From NCBI RefSeq assembly GCF_009674665.1, contig NZ_WKJD01000002.1:62001-126000 (forward strand): 64,000 bases of DNA, given 5' to 3'. Under the pieces are notes generated by a model. It was not told the origin of the DNA and did not search any database. It was given only the letters and a program-made list of their open reading frames with translations. Source of the stretch: Agromyces kandeliae (GTDB lineage Bacteria > Actinomycetota > Actinomycetes > Actinomycetales > Microbacteriaceae). The position numbers and the translations under genes are program-made. The stretch's first letter is position 1; each line of letters begins with the position of its first letter. Shown in pieces: positions 41,549 through 50,881 of the stretch.

Positions 41549-44500
41549 ATCCCTCCGCCGCCGATGCATCGGACACCGACACGACCGGTGTGCTCCAGCC
41601 CTACGTGCCGCGCCTCGTGCGCTACTGGGACGAGGAGACGCCGGGGCGATTGCACCAGGCGGTCGAGGGCACCATGGTGCTCGTCGACATCTCGGGCTTC
41701 ACGCGCATGTCCGAGCGCCTCGCCCGGCACGGCAACGTCGGTGCCGAGGAGGTCACGGAGGTGATCGACGGCACCTTCGATCGACTCCTCCCGGCCGCCT
41801 ACGCGTTCGGCGCCAACCTGCTGAAGTTCGGCGGCGACGCGCAGCTGCTGCTCTTCACCGGCGAGGACCACCACCTGCGTGCGGCGGCCGCGGCCCACGA
41901 CATGCGCGCCGAGCTGCGCCGGATCGACGGGTTCGCGACGAGCGCGGGCACGGTGTCGCTGCGGATGTCGGTGGGGATCCACAGCGGTACGTTCGACTTC
42001 TTCCTCGTCGGCGGGTCGCACCGCGAGTTCATCGTCGCGGGCCCGGCCGCGACGCGCACCGTGCAGATGGAGGGCGCCGCCTCGGCCTCCCAGATCATGC
42101 TCAGCCCGGAGACCGCGGGACTGCTGCCCCGTGCGTGCGTCGGCGCCGCCCGGGGGCCCGGCCGGCTGCTGAGGCGGGCCCCGCACGTCGAGCAGTCGGG
42201 GTTCCTCGCAGCCCGGACCCCGACGGTCGACCTCGAGCAGTTCATCCCCGTCGGACTCCGGCAGACGCTGCTGAGCGGCACCATCGATCCGGAGCACCGG
42301 CCGGCCGCCATCGCATTCCTGCACTACGTCGACTTCGACCGATTGGTCGCCGACGACCCGGACCACGCCGCCTCGGTCCTCGACGAGCTGGTCACCGAAG
42401 TCCAGCAGCACGCCGACGCGCACGGCGTGACGTTCCTCGCCACCGACATCGCCCCAGACGGCGGCAAGATCATCCTCACGGCCGGCGTGCCCGACACCGC
42501 CGGCAACAACGAGGAGCAGATGCTCCTCGCCGCCCGGGACATCCGCGTCGGCGCACCCGCCGAGTTGCCGGTGCAGATCGGCATCAGCTGGGGACACGTC
42601 TTCGCGGGAGCGGTCGGGCCCGCCTACCGGCGCACGTACACGATCATGGGCGACGCGGTGAACCTCGCCGCCCGCATCATGGACAAGGCGCCCCTCGGCG
42701 AGGTGTACGCCACGCGAGACGTGGTGGACGGGTCGCGGACGACCTTCGAGGTCCGCGCGCCCGAGCCGTTCACGGTCAAGGGCAAGCAGAAGCCGATCCA
42801 GGCACTTTCGGTCGGCGACCCCGAGGGCAGCCGCATCGCGGGGCGGGCCGCGAGCACGCCCCTGGTCGGCCGCGATGCGGAACTCGCGCTCCTCACCGGT
42901 GCGTGGGCCGACGCGCGAGCGGGCCGCGGCGGGGTCGTGGACGTCACCGCCGACGTCGGGATGGGCAAGTCCCGGCTCCTGCACGAACTGCTCGAGACGA
43001 CGCAACCGGATCGCGTGATCACCGCCGAGTGCCGGCTCTACCAGACCGCGACGCCGTACTTCCCGTTCCGCACCCTGCTCCGATCGGCCTGGGGGCTCGA
43101 GGGCCTCGATCCCGAGGCGACCGCGGACGCCCTCGCCGAACTCGTGCGGACACGCGCCCCCGACCTCCTGCCGTGGCTGGCCCTGATCGCCACGCCGCTC
43201 GGGCTCACGCTGCCCGAGTCGCCCGAGGTCGCCCAGCTGGACGACCAGTTCCGTCCGCAGCGCACGCGCTCCGCGGTGTCGACGCTCCTCCGCGCCACCA
43301 ACGATCGGCCCACCCTCTTCCTCATCGAGGAGGGGCAGTGGATGGACGAGGCATCCGGGGAACTGCTCACGGCGCTCATCTCGGGGATCGAGCCCATGCC
43401 CTGGCTGATCATCGTCAGTCGCCAGCCCGGCGGCCAGGGCTACGTCCCGGTCGACAGCGCGGTGGTCACGCACGTCGAACTCCAGCCGCTCGACATCGCC
43501 CATGCGAGGGAGCTCATCCAGCGTGCCACCGCCGGCACCCCGCTGCTGCCCAGCCAGGTGGACACGCTCGCCGCGCGGGCCGAGGGCAGCCCGCTGTTCC
43601 TGCTCGAACTGCTCCAGGTCCTGCGTGCGGATGCCGCGGTCGACTACCTCCCGCAATCCGTCGAGGGCCTCATCGGCGCTCGCATCGACCGACTCCCGCC
43701 CGCCGACCGGAACCTCCTCAGACGTCTCGCGGTGCTGGGCACCGGCTTCCGGCAGGAGCACATCCCGGCCGTCCTCGGCAGCGCCGCGGCGGAGCCGAGC
43801 CGCCAGGTGAAGACGCTGCGGCGCCTCGGCGGCTTCCTCTCCGTCGACGCGAGCGGGTGGGTGCAGTTCCAGCACAGCCTGATCCGGGACGTCGCGTACG
43901 CCGGCCTGCCGTTCAAGACCCGCCGGGAACTGCACGCGCACGTGGGCGACGCCATCGCCGGGTCGTCCGCTGATCATCCCTCGGGCCAGGTGGAGCTCCT
44001 GTCGATCCACTACTCCGAGGCGCATCGGTGGCCGGAGGCGTGGGCGTCCTCGCGCGAGGCGGGGGAACGCGCCAAGGAGATCTACGCGAACCTCGAAGCC
44101 GCGACCTTCTACCGGCGCGCCCTGAACGCCTCGCGGTACGTGCCGGATCTCGCGCCGGCGCAGGTCGCCGACGTCTCGGAGGCCCTCGGCGACGTGCTCG
44201 AGCTGGCCGGCCTCTTCGAGCAGTCCGTCGAGGCGTACCGGCAGGCGTCCCGCCTCGTCCGGGAGGATCCCATCCGCTCCGCCGACGTCCTGCTCAAGCG
44301 AGCCCGCGCGCGGGCGCGCACGGGGTCCTACGTCACCGCCTATCGAGACCTCACGATCGGTCGCCACCTCGTCGCGGAGATCGGGAGCGCCGAGGCGCTC
44401 CGTGCGACCGCCCGGCTGAACGCCCTGAACGCCCAGATCCGGCAGCTGCAGGAGCACATGCCCGCCGCGGTGCGCCTCGCCGAGCAGGCGATGGTGGAGG

Positions 44501-45369
44501 CCGAGGCGTCGGGCGAGCGGGAGGCCCTGGCACGTTCGTACCAGGTGCTCGACGCGGCGTACGTGATGCTGGGGCAGTCCTCGAAGGCGGTCTACGGCGA
44601 GCGCGCCCTCGCGATCTACGAGGAACTCGGCGACCTGCCCGGCACGGCGGTCGTGACGAACAACCTCGGGGGACAGGCGTACTGGCAGGGGAAGTGGGAG
44701 GACGCCGTGGGGTTCTACGCCCGCGCCCGGGACGCGTTCCTCCGTGCCGGGAACGAGGCGGAGGCGGCGACCTGCGGTGCGAACATCGGCGAGGTGCTCG
44801 TCAGCCAGGCGAGGTTCGACGAGGCCGAGGACGTGCTCGTCCCCTCGGTTCGCGTGCTGCGCGCGCACGGCCTGGTGGATGCCGCGATCTTCGCCGAGAT
44901 CCAGCTGGCGCGGTTGCAGCTGCTCCGGGGCGACGACGGGGCGATGGAGCGCATGGTCGTCATTCGCGCCGAGGCGGTGCGGACCGGGCAGGTCCAGTCG
45001 GCGATCGAGGCCGGGATCCTCGTCGCACATGGGCTCGTGCTCGCCGGGAGGCCGGAGGACGCGCTCGACACGCTGGCCGAGACCGAGCACGGGGCCGGCG
45101 GCGAGGCCGAGCTCTACGGCAGCACCATCGCGCGGACGCGGGCACTGGCACTGGCCGCGCTCGGTCGCACTGCGGAGGCCCGCGAGGCGGTCTCAGGCGG
45201 GCTGGCCCAGGCACGCGAGCAGGGTCTGGCCTTCGAGGTGGCCCAGCTCCAGCTCATCGAGGCCGACCTCATCGAGGACCCGGCGGCGGCGGAGCCGATC
45301 CGCGCCGAGGCGGAGCGACTCCTCGGTGAGCTCGGCGTGGTGAGCACCACGCCGAACCTCCGGGGGTGA
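41545..45369 (+). CDS. Double nucleotidyl-cyclase / AAA ATPase / TPR protein
   Basis: A 1274-aa signalling protein. Domains: a class III cyclase domain (about residues 42-190, metal Asp48 in VDISGF and Asp98 in KFGGDAQ); a second, degenerate cyclase domain (about 250-400, LHYVDFDRLV, DGGKIIL, GPAYRRTYTIMGDAVNLAARIM); an ATPase with Walker A VGMGKSRLL near residue 470 (PLVGRDAELALL before it); and a C-terminal TPR array (about 830-1270). The layout is that of the mycobacterial-type cyclase-AAA-TPR regulators but without a C-terminal HTH. The second domain lacks a clear metal pair, so only the first is likely active. Start ATG 41545 is coupled to a leader ORF. Substrate ATP or GTP is not decided. 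Confidence 0.92.
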   Translation: MNPSAADASDTDTTGVLQPYVPRLVRYWDEETPGRLHQAVEGTMVLVDISGFTRMSERLARHGNVGAEEVTEVIDGTFDRLLPAAYAFGANLLKFGGDAQLLLFTGEDHHLRAAAAAHDMRAELRRIDGFATSAGTVSLRMSVGIHSGTFDFFLVGGSHREFIVAGPAATRTVQMEGAASASQIMLSPETAGLLPRACVGAARGPGRLLRRAPHVEQSGFLAARTPTVDLEQFIPVGLRQTLLSGTIDPEHRPAAIAFLHYVDFDRLVADDPDHAASVLDELVTEVQQHADAHGVTFLATDIAPDGGKIILTAGVPDTAGNNEEQMLLAARDIRVGAPAELPVQIGISWGHVFAGAVGPAYRRTYTIMGDAVNLAARIMDKAPLGEVYATRDVVDGSRTTFEVRAPEPFTVKGKQKPIQALSVGDPEGSRIAGRAASTPLVGRDAELALLTGAWADARAGRGGVVDVTADVGMGKSRLLHELLETTQPDRVITAECRLYQTATPYFPFRTLLRSAWGLEGLDPEATADALAELVRTRAPDLLPWLALIATPLGLTLPESPEVAQLDDQFRPQRTRSAVSTLLRATNDRPTLFLIEEGQWMDEASGELLTALISGIEPMPWLIIVSRQPGGQGYVPVDSAVVTHVELQPLDIAHARELIQRATAGTPLLPSQVDTLAARAEGSPLFLLELLQVLRADAAVDYLPQSVEGLIGARIDRLPPADRNLLRRLAVLGTGFRQEHIPAVLGSAAAEPSRQVKTLRRLGGFLSVDASGWVQFQHSLIRDVAYAGLPFKTRRELHAHVGDAIAGSSADHPSGQVELLSIHYSEAHRWPEAWASSREAGERAKEIYANLEAATFYRRALNASRYVPDLAPAQVADVSEALGDVLELAGLFEQSVEAYRQASRLVREDPIRSADVLLKRARARARTGSYVTAYRDLTIGRHLVAEIGSAEALRATARLNALNAQIRQLQEHMPAAVRLAEQAMVEAEASGEREALARSYQVLDAAYVMLGQSSKAVYGERALAIYEELGDLPGTAVVTNNLGGQAYWQGKWEDAVGFYARARDAFLRAGNEAEAATCGANIGEVLVSQARFDEAEDVLVPSVRVLRAHGLVDAAIFAEIQLARLQLLRGDDGAMERMVVIRAEAVRTGQVQSAIEAGILVAHGLVLAGRPEDALDTLAETEHGAGGEAELYGSTIARTRALALAALGRTAEAREAVSGGLAQAREQGLAFEVAQLQLIEADLIEDPAAAEPIRAEAERLLGELGVVSTTPNLRG

Positions 45370-45387
45370 CCCGTCCGGCCGGACCGG

Positions 45388-46605
45388 TCAGCGCATCTTC
45401 GGGTCGCCGATTCCGACGACGTCCCATGCGGTGCGCGTCTGCGTCGCTGAGTAGATCGTGGTGCCCTCCGAGACGATGCACCAGGTGTGACCGGTCGGGA
45501 TCACCGAGGTGTCGATCGAGCCGGGCGAATCCGGTGTCGCGAACGGGTCGCCGGTGCACCAGGGCATGTAGACGAAGTCCAGCGGGCCGTCGTCGTCCTG
45601 GTCGTACTCCAGGTGGCTCGTGAACGGGTTGGACGAGTTCTGCGGAGCGAACTTCACCGTGCCCCGGTACGCGGCGGGCTGCGGGGGATCGACGTCGACC
45701 GGCACGAAGCTGAGCGTGCCCGCCCCGACATCGGCGGTGAGCGTGTAGGGCTTGAGCACGCAGTCGGATCCGTCGGTGTTCTCGAGTCGCGTGAACGTGC
45801 CGTAGACGGTGCCCTGATCGATCGTCGCGGTGCTGTTCTCCGCGGTGCACCCGAGCTCGCCGGTGAACCCCTCGAGCGTGAAGATCGTGTCGAACGCCGG
45901 GTCGTTGCCGAAGTCGGAGCTGCCCTCGAGCGACATCTCGCCGCTCAGCGGGGCGAAGGTCACGGCATCGAACGACCCCGACGGCTCGATCGTCAGGTAG
46001 CAGTTGTCGAGCGGGCCGGCATCCGGACCCGCGTCGGAGGCGTTGCGGCAATTGGCGATCGGCTGTGCGGCGGTCGCGGTCGCGGTGAACGGCGCGGTCG
46101 TGCTGCCGTCGACGCCCTCCCCTGGCACGATGCCGCCACCGGCGCGGACCTGGAAGGTGTCGACCTCGGTGCCTGCCTTCGACACGATGACGTCGACCTG
46201 GACGGAGCCCTTGAACTCGAGGTCGAGCGAGGCGAACACGGCATCGGGTACGCCCTCGAGGCTCACCGTCAGGTCCTCGGTGGCATCGACGCGAGAGCAC
46301 GGCACTCCCGTGGAGCCGCCCGACTTGATGCCGATCGACCCGTCCTTCATGCCGGGACCCTGGTCGCTGCCGCCGATGGCGGCGAGCGGGCCGTTCACCG
46401 TGATCCGGCAGTTCTTCTGGGCCGTGATGGTCTGGGTGATCGGATCGCCGTCGTTGCTGTACACGAATCGGGTGCCGTCGCTGCCGAGATGCAGCCGGAG
46501 CGTCTCGTCGCCGGTGCCGGCAGCGCTCAACGCCGTCGCCCCGATTCCGAGCATGAGTGCCGCGGAAACCGCCGCAACCGTACCAAGTGATCGAACCACG
46601 TTCAT
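45388..46605 (-). CDS. Secreted protein of unknown function
   Basis: A 405-aa exported protein: signal peptide MNVVRSLGTVAAVSAALMLGIGATALSAAG, then a beta-rich, acidic body with eight Cys residues that could form four disulfides (KNCRIT, VPCSRV, NCRN, NCYL, GCTAE, SDCVLK, PWCTG, TWCIVS). The end (GHTWCIVSEGTTIYSATQTRTAWDVVGIGDPKMR) is well ordered. No sorting signal or lipobox. GGGAGG precedes ATG 46605. I recognise no family; it may be an extracellular or surface protein with Ig-like or beta-sandwich domains. Confidence 0.75.
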   Translation of the reverse strand: MNVVRSLGTVAAVSAALMLGIGATALSAAGTGDETLRLHLGSDGTRFVYSNDGDPITQTITAQKNCRITVNGPLAAIGGSDQGPGMKDGSIGIKSGGSTGVPCSRVDATEDLTVSLEGVPDAVFASLDLEFKGSVQVDVIVSKAGTEVDTFQVRAGGGIVPGEGVDGSTTAPFTATATAAQPIANCRNASDAGPDAGPLDNCYLTIEPSGSFDAVTFAPLSGEMSLEGSSDFGNDPAFDTIFTLEGFTGELGCTAENSTATIDQGTVYGTFTRLENTDGSDCVLKPYTLTADVGAGTLSFVPVDVDPPQPAAYRGTVKFAPQNSSNPFTSHLEYDQDDDGPLDFVYMPWCTGDPFATPDSPGSIDTSVIPTGHTWCIVSEGTTIYSATQTRTAWDVVGIGDPKMR

Positions 46606-46742
46606 CGGGGCCTCCCGAGCACAGGTGATCCGGGGGGCCGTGGGCCGTCCCTCGGGTCAGGATGCTGCTCATGCTAGCGACGCGCGTTCCTGGCCACGAC
46701 CCTCGTACGGGGGCGCTCCGCCGAGCCCGGCGACGGCGCTGC

Positions 46743-47264
46743 TCAGCCGGCGCGTGCGATCGCGGGGCCCTCGCTGAACTGGCAGGCGGTGGCGGTGAGC
46801 CGCTCGTCGGGATCGAGGCGACCGAGCACCGCGCCGGCGATCTCGTAGAGCTGCCTCAGCTGCTCGGGCGAGAGCGCGTCCAGCACGTACTGGCGCACGG
46901 TCTCGACGTGGCCGGGTGCCGCGTCGTCGATGAGCTCGAGCCCGGCGTCGGTGATCGTGGCGTTGGTCGCGCGGCGATCGGTCGGGCAGGGGAACCGACG
47001 GATCAGCCCGCGTTCCTCGAGTCGACGTGCGACGTGGGAGAGCCGAGGGAGCGTGGCGTTCGTGCGCGCGGCGAGCGCCGTCATCCGCATCGTCCGCTCC
47101 GGGGCGGCGGCGAGCGCCATCAGCGCGGCGTACTCGAAGTGGGTGAGCTGCACGTCCTGCAGGAGCTGCTGGTCGAGCACGCCGGGGAGGAGTTCGGTGA
47201 GCGCGACGAGACGCACCCAGGCGGCCGATTCCTCGGTGTCGAGCCAGCGCGTGTCATCCGTCAT
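46743..47264 (-). CDS. MarR family regulator
   Basis: A 173-aa MarR regulator with the winged helix MRMTALAARTNATLPRLSHVARRLEERGLIRRFPCPTDRRATNATITDAG. The Cys in the wing (FPCPTDRR) and another near the end (TACQF) could sense oxidants, but this is a guess. ATG 47264 has a weak GGAG. It is divergent from the F420-reductase-like gene, with three TTGTCG half-sites around that gene's promoter. Confidence 0.9.
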   Translation of the reverse strand: MTDDTRWLDTEESAAWVRLVALTELLPGVLDQQLLQDVQLTHFEYAALMALAAAPERTMRMTALAARTNATLPRLSHVARRLEERGLIRRFPCPTDRRATNATITDAGLELIDDAAPGHVETVRQYVLDALSPEQLRQLYEIAGAVLGRLDPDERLTATACQFSEGPAIARAG

Positions 47265-47271
47265 GACTCCA

Positions 47272-47329
47272 TTGTCGCACATTGGTTGACACGACAACTG
47301 ATTTGCCCTATCGTGTTGGTTGTCGCAAC
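47272..47329. promoter_or_regulatory. Promoter and MarR half-sites before the F420-reductase-like gene
   Basis: TTGACA (47286-47291) and TATCGT (47309-47314) are 17 bp apart and point to the plus-strand gene. TTGTCG half-sites lie at 47272-47277 and 47320-47325, and CGACAA at 47292-47297; the last extends to GTTGTCGCAAC (47319-47329). A MarR dimer here would cover the promoter. Confidence 0.65.
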
Positions 47330-47363
47330 AAGTAAACGCGTCGGATGGCGCGGGAAGGACATC

Positions 47364-47939
47364 ATGACGACCGTCAGCATCATCGGGAACGGCAACATGG
47401 GCACCGCCATCGGCGGCATCGTGGCGGCCGGGGGCAACACCGTCGAGTACGTGGGTCGCGACGCGGCCGAGCCGGTCTCGGGCGACATCGTCGTCCTCGC
47501 CGTCCCCTACCCCGCCGTCGCCGAGATCATCGAGGCGCGGCGCGAGCAGCTCGCCGGCAAGGTCGTGGTCGACATCACGAACCCCCTGAACTTCGAGACC
47601 TTCGACTCCCTCGTGGTCCCGGCAGACGGGTCGGCCGCCGCGGTGATCGCCGCGGCGCTGCCCGAGTCGCGCGTGCTCAAGGCCTTCAACACGAACTTCG
47701 CCGCCACGCTCGCCGCGAAGACCGTCGGGGGCGCCCAGCCCACGACCGTCCTGGTCGCCGGCGACGACGAGCTGGCCAAGCGGGCACTCCTCGACGTCGT
47801 CCGCGCCGGAGGAGTGAACGCGGTCGACGCGGGCGCGCTGTCGCGCGCACGCGAGCTCGAGTCGGTCGGGTTCCTGCAGCTCACGCTCGCCGTCCAGGAG
47901 AAGGTCGGCTGGAACGCGGGCGTCGCCCTCGTCGCCTGA
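47364..47939 (+). CDS. NADPH-dependent F420 reductase-like protein
   Basis: A 191-aa Rossmann protein of the F420:NADP oxidoreductase-like group. MTTVSIIGNGNMGTAIGGIVAAGGNTVEYVGRD is the dinucleotide motif, followed by VVLAVPYPAVAEII, DITNPLNFETFDSLVVPADGSAAAVIAAALPESRVLKAFNTNFAATLA. Related proteins are NADP-dependent but many do not use F420. GGGAAGGA precedes the ATG. The MarR neighbour probably controls it. Confidence 0.82.
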   Translation: MTTVSIIGNGNMGTAIGGIVAAGGNTVEYVGRDAAEPVSGDIVVLAVPYPAVAEIIEARREQLAGKVVVDITNPLNFETFDSLVVPADGSAAAVIAAALPESRVLKAFNTNFAATLAAKTVGGAQPTTVLVAGDDELAKRALLDVVRAGGVNAVDAGALSRARELESVGFLQLTLAVQEKVGWNAGVALVA

Positions 47940-47953
47940 CCCGCACCGCCCGT

Positions 47954-47987
47954 GCAGCGCCCCGGAGCCTCGGCCCCGGGGCGCTGC
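47954..47987 (+). terminator. Terminator hairpin
   Basis: A perfect 12-bp stem (47954-47965 with 47976-47987) and 10-base loop follow the F420-reductase-like stop by 14 bp. Confidence 0.75.
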
Positions 47988-48111
47988 TGCGCGCCGTCCC
48001 ACCACGCCGCCGCAACCCGTTGACTCGCCCCGGCTCCGGGAGGAACGTTGAGGTGACGGACCGCGATGCGCGACCGCGATCCGGCGCAGCACCAGCCGGG
48101 AGGAGAACGAC

Positions 48112-48405
48112 ATGAACGGCGACCCGCTGAACCCGTGGGAGGCGAAGGACCGACTCGGACCCGCCGGGGACCTCAACCCCGACAGCCCCGACCTCACCGG
48201 CACGATCAACACGGTCGGCCTCGGGGCCGCGTTCCCCGGCGACCGCGCGGCGGAGCGCGAGGCCGAGGACGCCGAGCAGACGGCCGCCGGCGGTGTCGGC
48301 GACACCGGCCCGGAGCCCGCCCCGGATGCCGACGACCTCGAGGCCGACAACGAGGTCGAGGAGGAGATGATCGAGACCGTCGACCCCGCGAATCCCCCCG
48401 ACTGA
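48112..48405 (+). CDS. Small acidic hypothetical protein
   Basis: A 97-aa protein with very many Asp and Glu and few basic residues (GDRAAEREAEDAEQTAAGG, DADDLEADNEVEEEMIETVDPANPPD). It is probably disordered. GGGAGGAG just before ATG 48112 supports a real gene. Such acidic peptides are common in Microbacteriaceae; no function is known. Confidence 0.7.
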   Translation: MNGDPLNPWEAKDRLGPAGDLNPDSPDLTGTINTVGLGAAFPGDRAAEREAEDAEQTAAGGVGDTGPEPAPDADDLEADNEVEEEMIETVDPANPPD

Positions 48406-48454
48406 GGGGCCGTTCGGCCCGGGTCGCCGCGCCCGTGCGGGCTAGCGTGACGAC

Positions 48455-50011
48455 GTGGACTGGTCCGCCTGGTTCGCCTGGTTCGACGCCCGCGATGCCG
48501 ACCTCGCGCGCGAGGTCCTCCAGCGCGGCATCGCCGCGCTCTTCCTGGTCGCCTTCCTCTCGACGCTGAACCAGTTCCGCCCGTTGCTCGGGGAGCACGG
48601 CCTCCTACCGGTTCCGAGCCTGTTGCGTGCGGTCGACGACGCGGAGCGGCGCGTCCGCGAGCGCGCCGAGCGCGCCGGCGAGCCGGTCGGGCGGCTGACG
48701 CGCACCCGCCGACGCGGGTTCCTCGGTCCGACGATCTTCCGACGGTGGGCCTACAGCGACTCCCGGCTGGTCGCCGTCTGCGCCGTCGGCATGGTGCTCG
48801 CGGCATCCGTCGTCGTCGGCCTGCCGCAGCTCGGCCCGCCCTGGGTGCCGATGCTCGCCTTCCTCGCGATGTGGTCGCTCTACCTCTCGATCGTGAGCGT
48901 CGGCCAGACGTTCTACGGCTTCGGGTGGGAGATGCTGCTCTGCGAGGCCGGGTTCCTCGTCGCGTTCCTCGGGTCTCGGGAGGTGCCCCCGCCGCTCCCG
49001 ACCATCGTGCTCGTCTGGTGGCTCGTGTTCCGGCTCGAGTTCGGCGCGGGCATGATCAAGATCCGCGGCGATCGGGCGTGGCGCGACCTCACCGCCCTCT
49101 ACTACCACCACGAGACGCAGCCGATGCCCGGGCCGCTCAGCCGGCAGGCGCACCTCCTGCCGAGGTGGTTCCACCGGCTCGAGGTGGTGGGGAACCACAC
49201 GGCCCAGCTGGTCGTGCCCTTCCTGCTGTTCGCACCGCAGCCCGTGCGCACGATCGCGGCCGCGATCGTCATCGGCACGCAGCTGTGGCTCGTGATCACC
49301 GGGAACTTCGCATGGCTGAACTGGATCACGATCGTGCTCGCCTTCGGGGCGGTCGGCGACGGAGCCGTGCAATGGGTCCTGCCCTGGCTCCCGCTCGACG
49401 CGATCGAGGCGCCGGCGGATGCCGCGAGCCCGCCGTGGTGGATCGCGATCGTGCTGCTCGTCACCGCGTTCGTCCTCTGGCTCAGCCGCCATCCGCTCAG
49501 GAACCTGTTCTCGAAGCGGCAGCTGATGAACGCGAGCTTCGACCGGTACATGCTGGTCAACGCATACGGCGCCTTCGGGTCGGTGACCAGGCAGCGGGTC
49601 GAGGTCGTGGTCGAGGGCACGAGGGACGACCCGCGGGACCCGGCCGCGGAGTGGTCGGAATACGGCTTCAAGGGCAAGCCCGGCGATGCGAGGCGGATCC
49701 CGCGCCAGTTCGCGCCGTACCACCTGCGGCTCGACTGGCTCATGTGGTTCCTCCCGCTCGGCCGCCTCGAGGAGCCGTGGTTCCTCAGGTTCCTCGAGCG
49801 GCTGCTCGAGGCGGATGCCGCCACGCTGCGCCTGCTCGCGCACGACCCCTTCGGCGGCGAGCGACCGCGGTCGGTCCGGGCCCGCACCGAGCTCTACCGC
49901 TTCAGCACACGAGACGAGCATCGCCGCACCCGGCAGGTCTGGATGCGCCACCCGCTCGGGACCGCGATCCCGCCGCTCTCGCTCGACGGCGAGGTGCGCG
50001 ATCTCGACTGA
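48455..50011 (+). CDS. Lipase maturation factor family membrane protein
   Basis: A 518-aa membrane protein of the lipase maturation factor family (LMF1/2-like), known in animals as an endoplasmic reticulum lipase chaperone. Typical blocks are FLVAFLSTLNQFRPLLGEHGLLPVPSLL, VGQTFYGFGWEMLLCEAGFLVAFLG, GAGMIKIRGDRAWRDLTALYYHHETQPMPGPLS and the late TRQRVEVVVEGTRDDPRDPAAEWSEYGFKGKPGDARRIPRQFAPYHLRLDWLMWF. The bacterial role is unknown, and no lipase gene is adjacent. GTG 48455 is the start. Confidence 0.92.
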   Translation: MDWSAWFAWFDARDADLAREVLQRGIAALFLVAFLSTLNQFRPLLGEHGLLPVPSLLRAVDDAERRVRERAERAGEPVGRLTRTRRRGFLGPTIFRRWAYSDSRLVAVCAVGMVLAASVVVGLPQLGPPWVPMLAFLAMWSLYLSIVSVGQTFYGFGWEMLLCEAGFLVAFLGSREVPPPLPTIVLVWWLVFRLEFGAGMIKIRGDRAWRDLTALYYHHETQPMPGPLSRQAHLLPRWFHRLEVVGNHTAQLVVPFLLFAPQPVRTIAAAIVIGTQLWLVITGNFAWLNWITIVLAFGAVGDGAVQWVLPWLPLDAIEAPADAASPPWWIAIVLLVTAFVLWLSRHPLRNLFSKRQLMNASFDRYMLVNAYGAFGSVTRQRVEVVVEGTRDDPRDPAAEWSEYGFKGKPGDARRIPRQFAPYHLRLDWLMWFLPLGRLEEPWFLRFLERLLEADAATLRLLAHDPFGGERPRSVRARTELYRFSTRDEHRRTRQVWMRHPLGTAIPPLSLDGEVRDLD

Positions 50012-50064
50012 CTCCCATGCGCCACCCGGCATAGACTCGGCCGCGGTTCGGCGAGAATGGGCGC

Positions 50065-50871
50065 ATGGACTTCTCCCTCGAGTTCACGCCCGACCTGTTG
50101 GCCGTGTTCCTGACCCTGTTCGTGCTCGAAGTCGTGCTCGGCGTCGACAACGTGATCTTCATCTCGATCCTCGCCGCGAAGCTGCCGGTCGAGCAGCAGG
50201 CGCGGGCGCGGAACCTCGGGCTCACGCTCGCCATGCTCATGCGCGTGGGCCTCGTCTTCGCGGCCGGCTGGATCATCACGCTGAAGGAGGACCTCTTCAC
50301 CCTCTGGGGGATGGGCTTCTCCGGCCGCGACCTGATCCTCATCGCGGGCGGCGTCTTCCTGGTCTACAAGGCCGTCTCGGAGATCCACCACAAGCTCGAG
50401 GGCGACGAGGAGCACACGACCGGAGCCGGCACGGCGACCTTCGGTGCCGTGATCGCCCAGATCCTCGCGCTCGACGTCGTGTTCTCCCTGGACTCCGTGA
50501 TCACGGCGGTCGGCATGACCGAGAACATGATCGTCATCATCACGGTCGTGGTGCTCTCGTTCGGCATCATGCTGTTCGCGGCGCGCTACATCTTCGCGTT
50601 CGTCAACCGGCACCCCACGGTGAAGATGCTCGCCCTGTCGTTCCTCCTGCTCATCGGCGTGTTCCTCGTCGCGGACGGCTTCGGCGTCAAGATCGACAAG
50701 GCCCTGATCTACGTGCCGATGGCCTTCGCCATCTTCGTCGAGGCGCTGAACCTCGCCGCCGCGGCGCGCAGGCGCACGCGCGCGGGCGAGAAGCCGGCGG
50801 AGCCGGTGCACCTGCACCAGCAGTACGTCGACGACACCGGCACGGCCCTGGAGCCGGCCTCCCGGGACTGA
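50065..50871 (+). CDS. TerC family integral membrane protein
   Basis: A 268-aa membrane protein of the TerC family with seven or so spans. The acidic ion-coordinating motifs are VLEVVLGVDNVIFISILAAKLP and ILALDVVFSLDSVITAVGMT, followed by RYIFAFVNRHPTVKMLALSFLLLIGVFLVADG. Members export manganese or metal and are tied to metal stress and secreted-protein metallation. The 53-bp gap upstream leaves no space for a manganese riboswitch; TAGACT at 50032-50037 is a possible -10. Confidence 0.92.
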   Translation: MDFSLEFTPDLLAVFLTLFVLEVVLGVDNVIFISILAAKLPVEQQARARNLGLTLAMLMRVGLVFAAGWIITLKEDLFTLWGMGFSGRDLILIAGGVFLVYKAVSEIHHKLEGDEEHTTGAGTATFGAVIAQILALDVVFSLDSVITAVGMTENMIVIITVVVLSFGIMLFAARYIFAFVNRHPTVKMLALSFLLLIGVFLVADGFGVKIDKALIYVPMAFAIFVEALNLAAAARRRTRAGEKPAEPVHLHQQYVDDTGTALEPASRD

Positions 50872-50881
50872 GCCGCGCGCG

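Noticed and set aside
41419-45090. A 1223-codon open frame on the minus strand
   Set aside because: It is the antisense shadow of the cyclase-ATPase-TPR gene and lacks a ribosome site and any recognisable domain.
50012-50064. A manganese (yybP-ykoY) riboswitch before the TerC gene
   Set aside because: The gap is 53 bp, too short, and shows none of the conserved loops.
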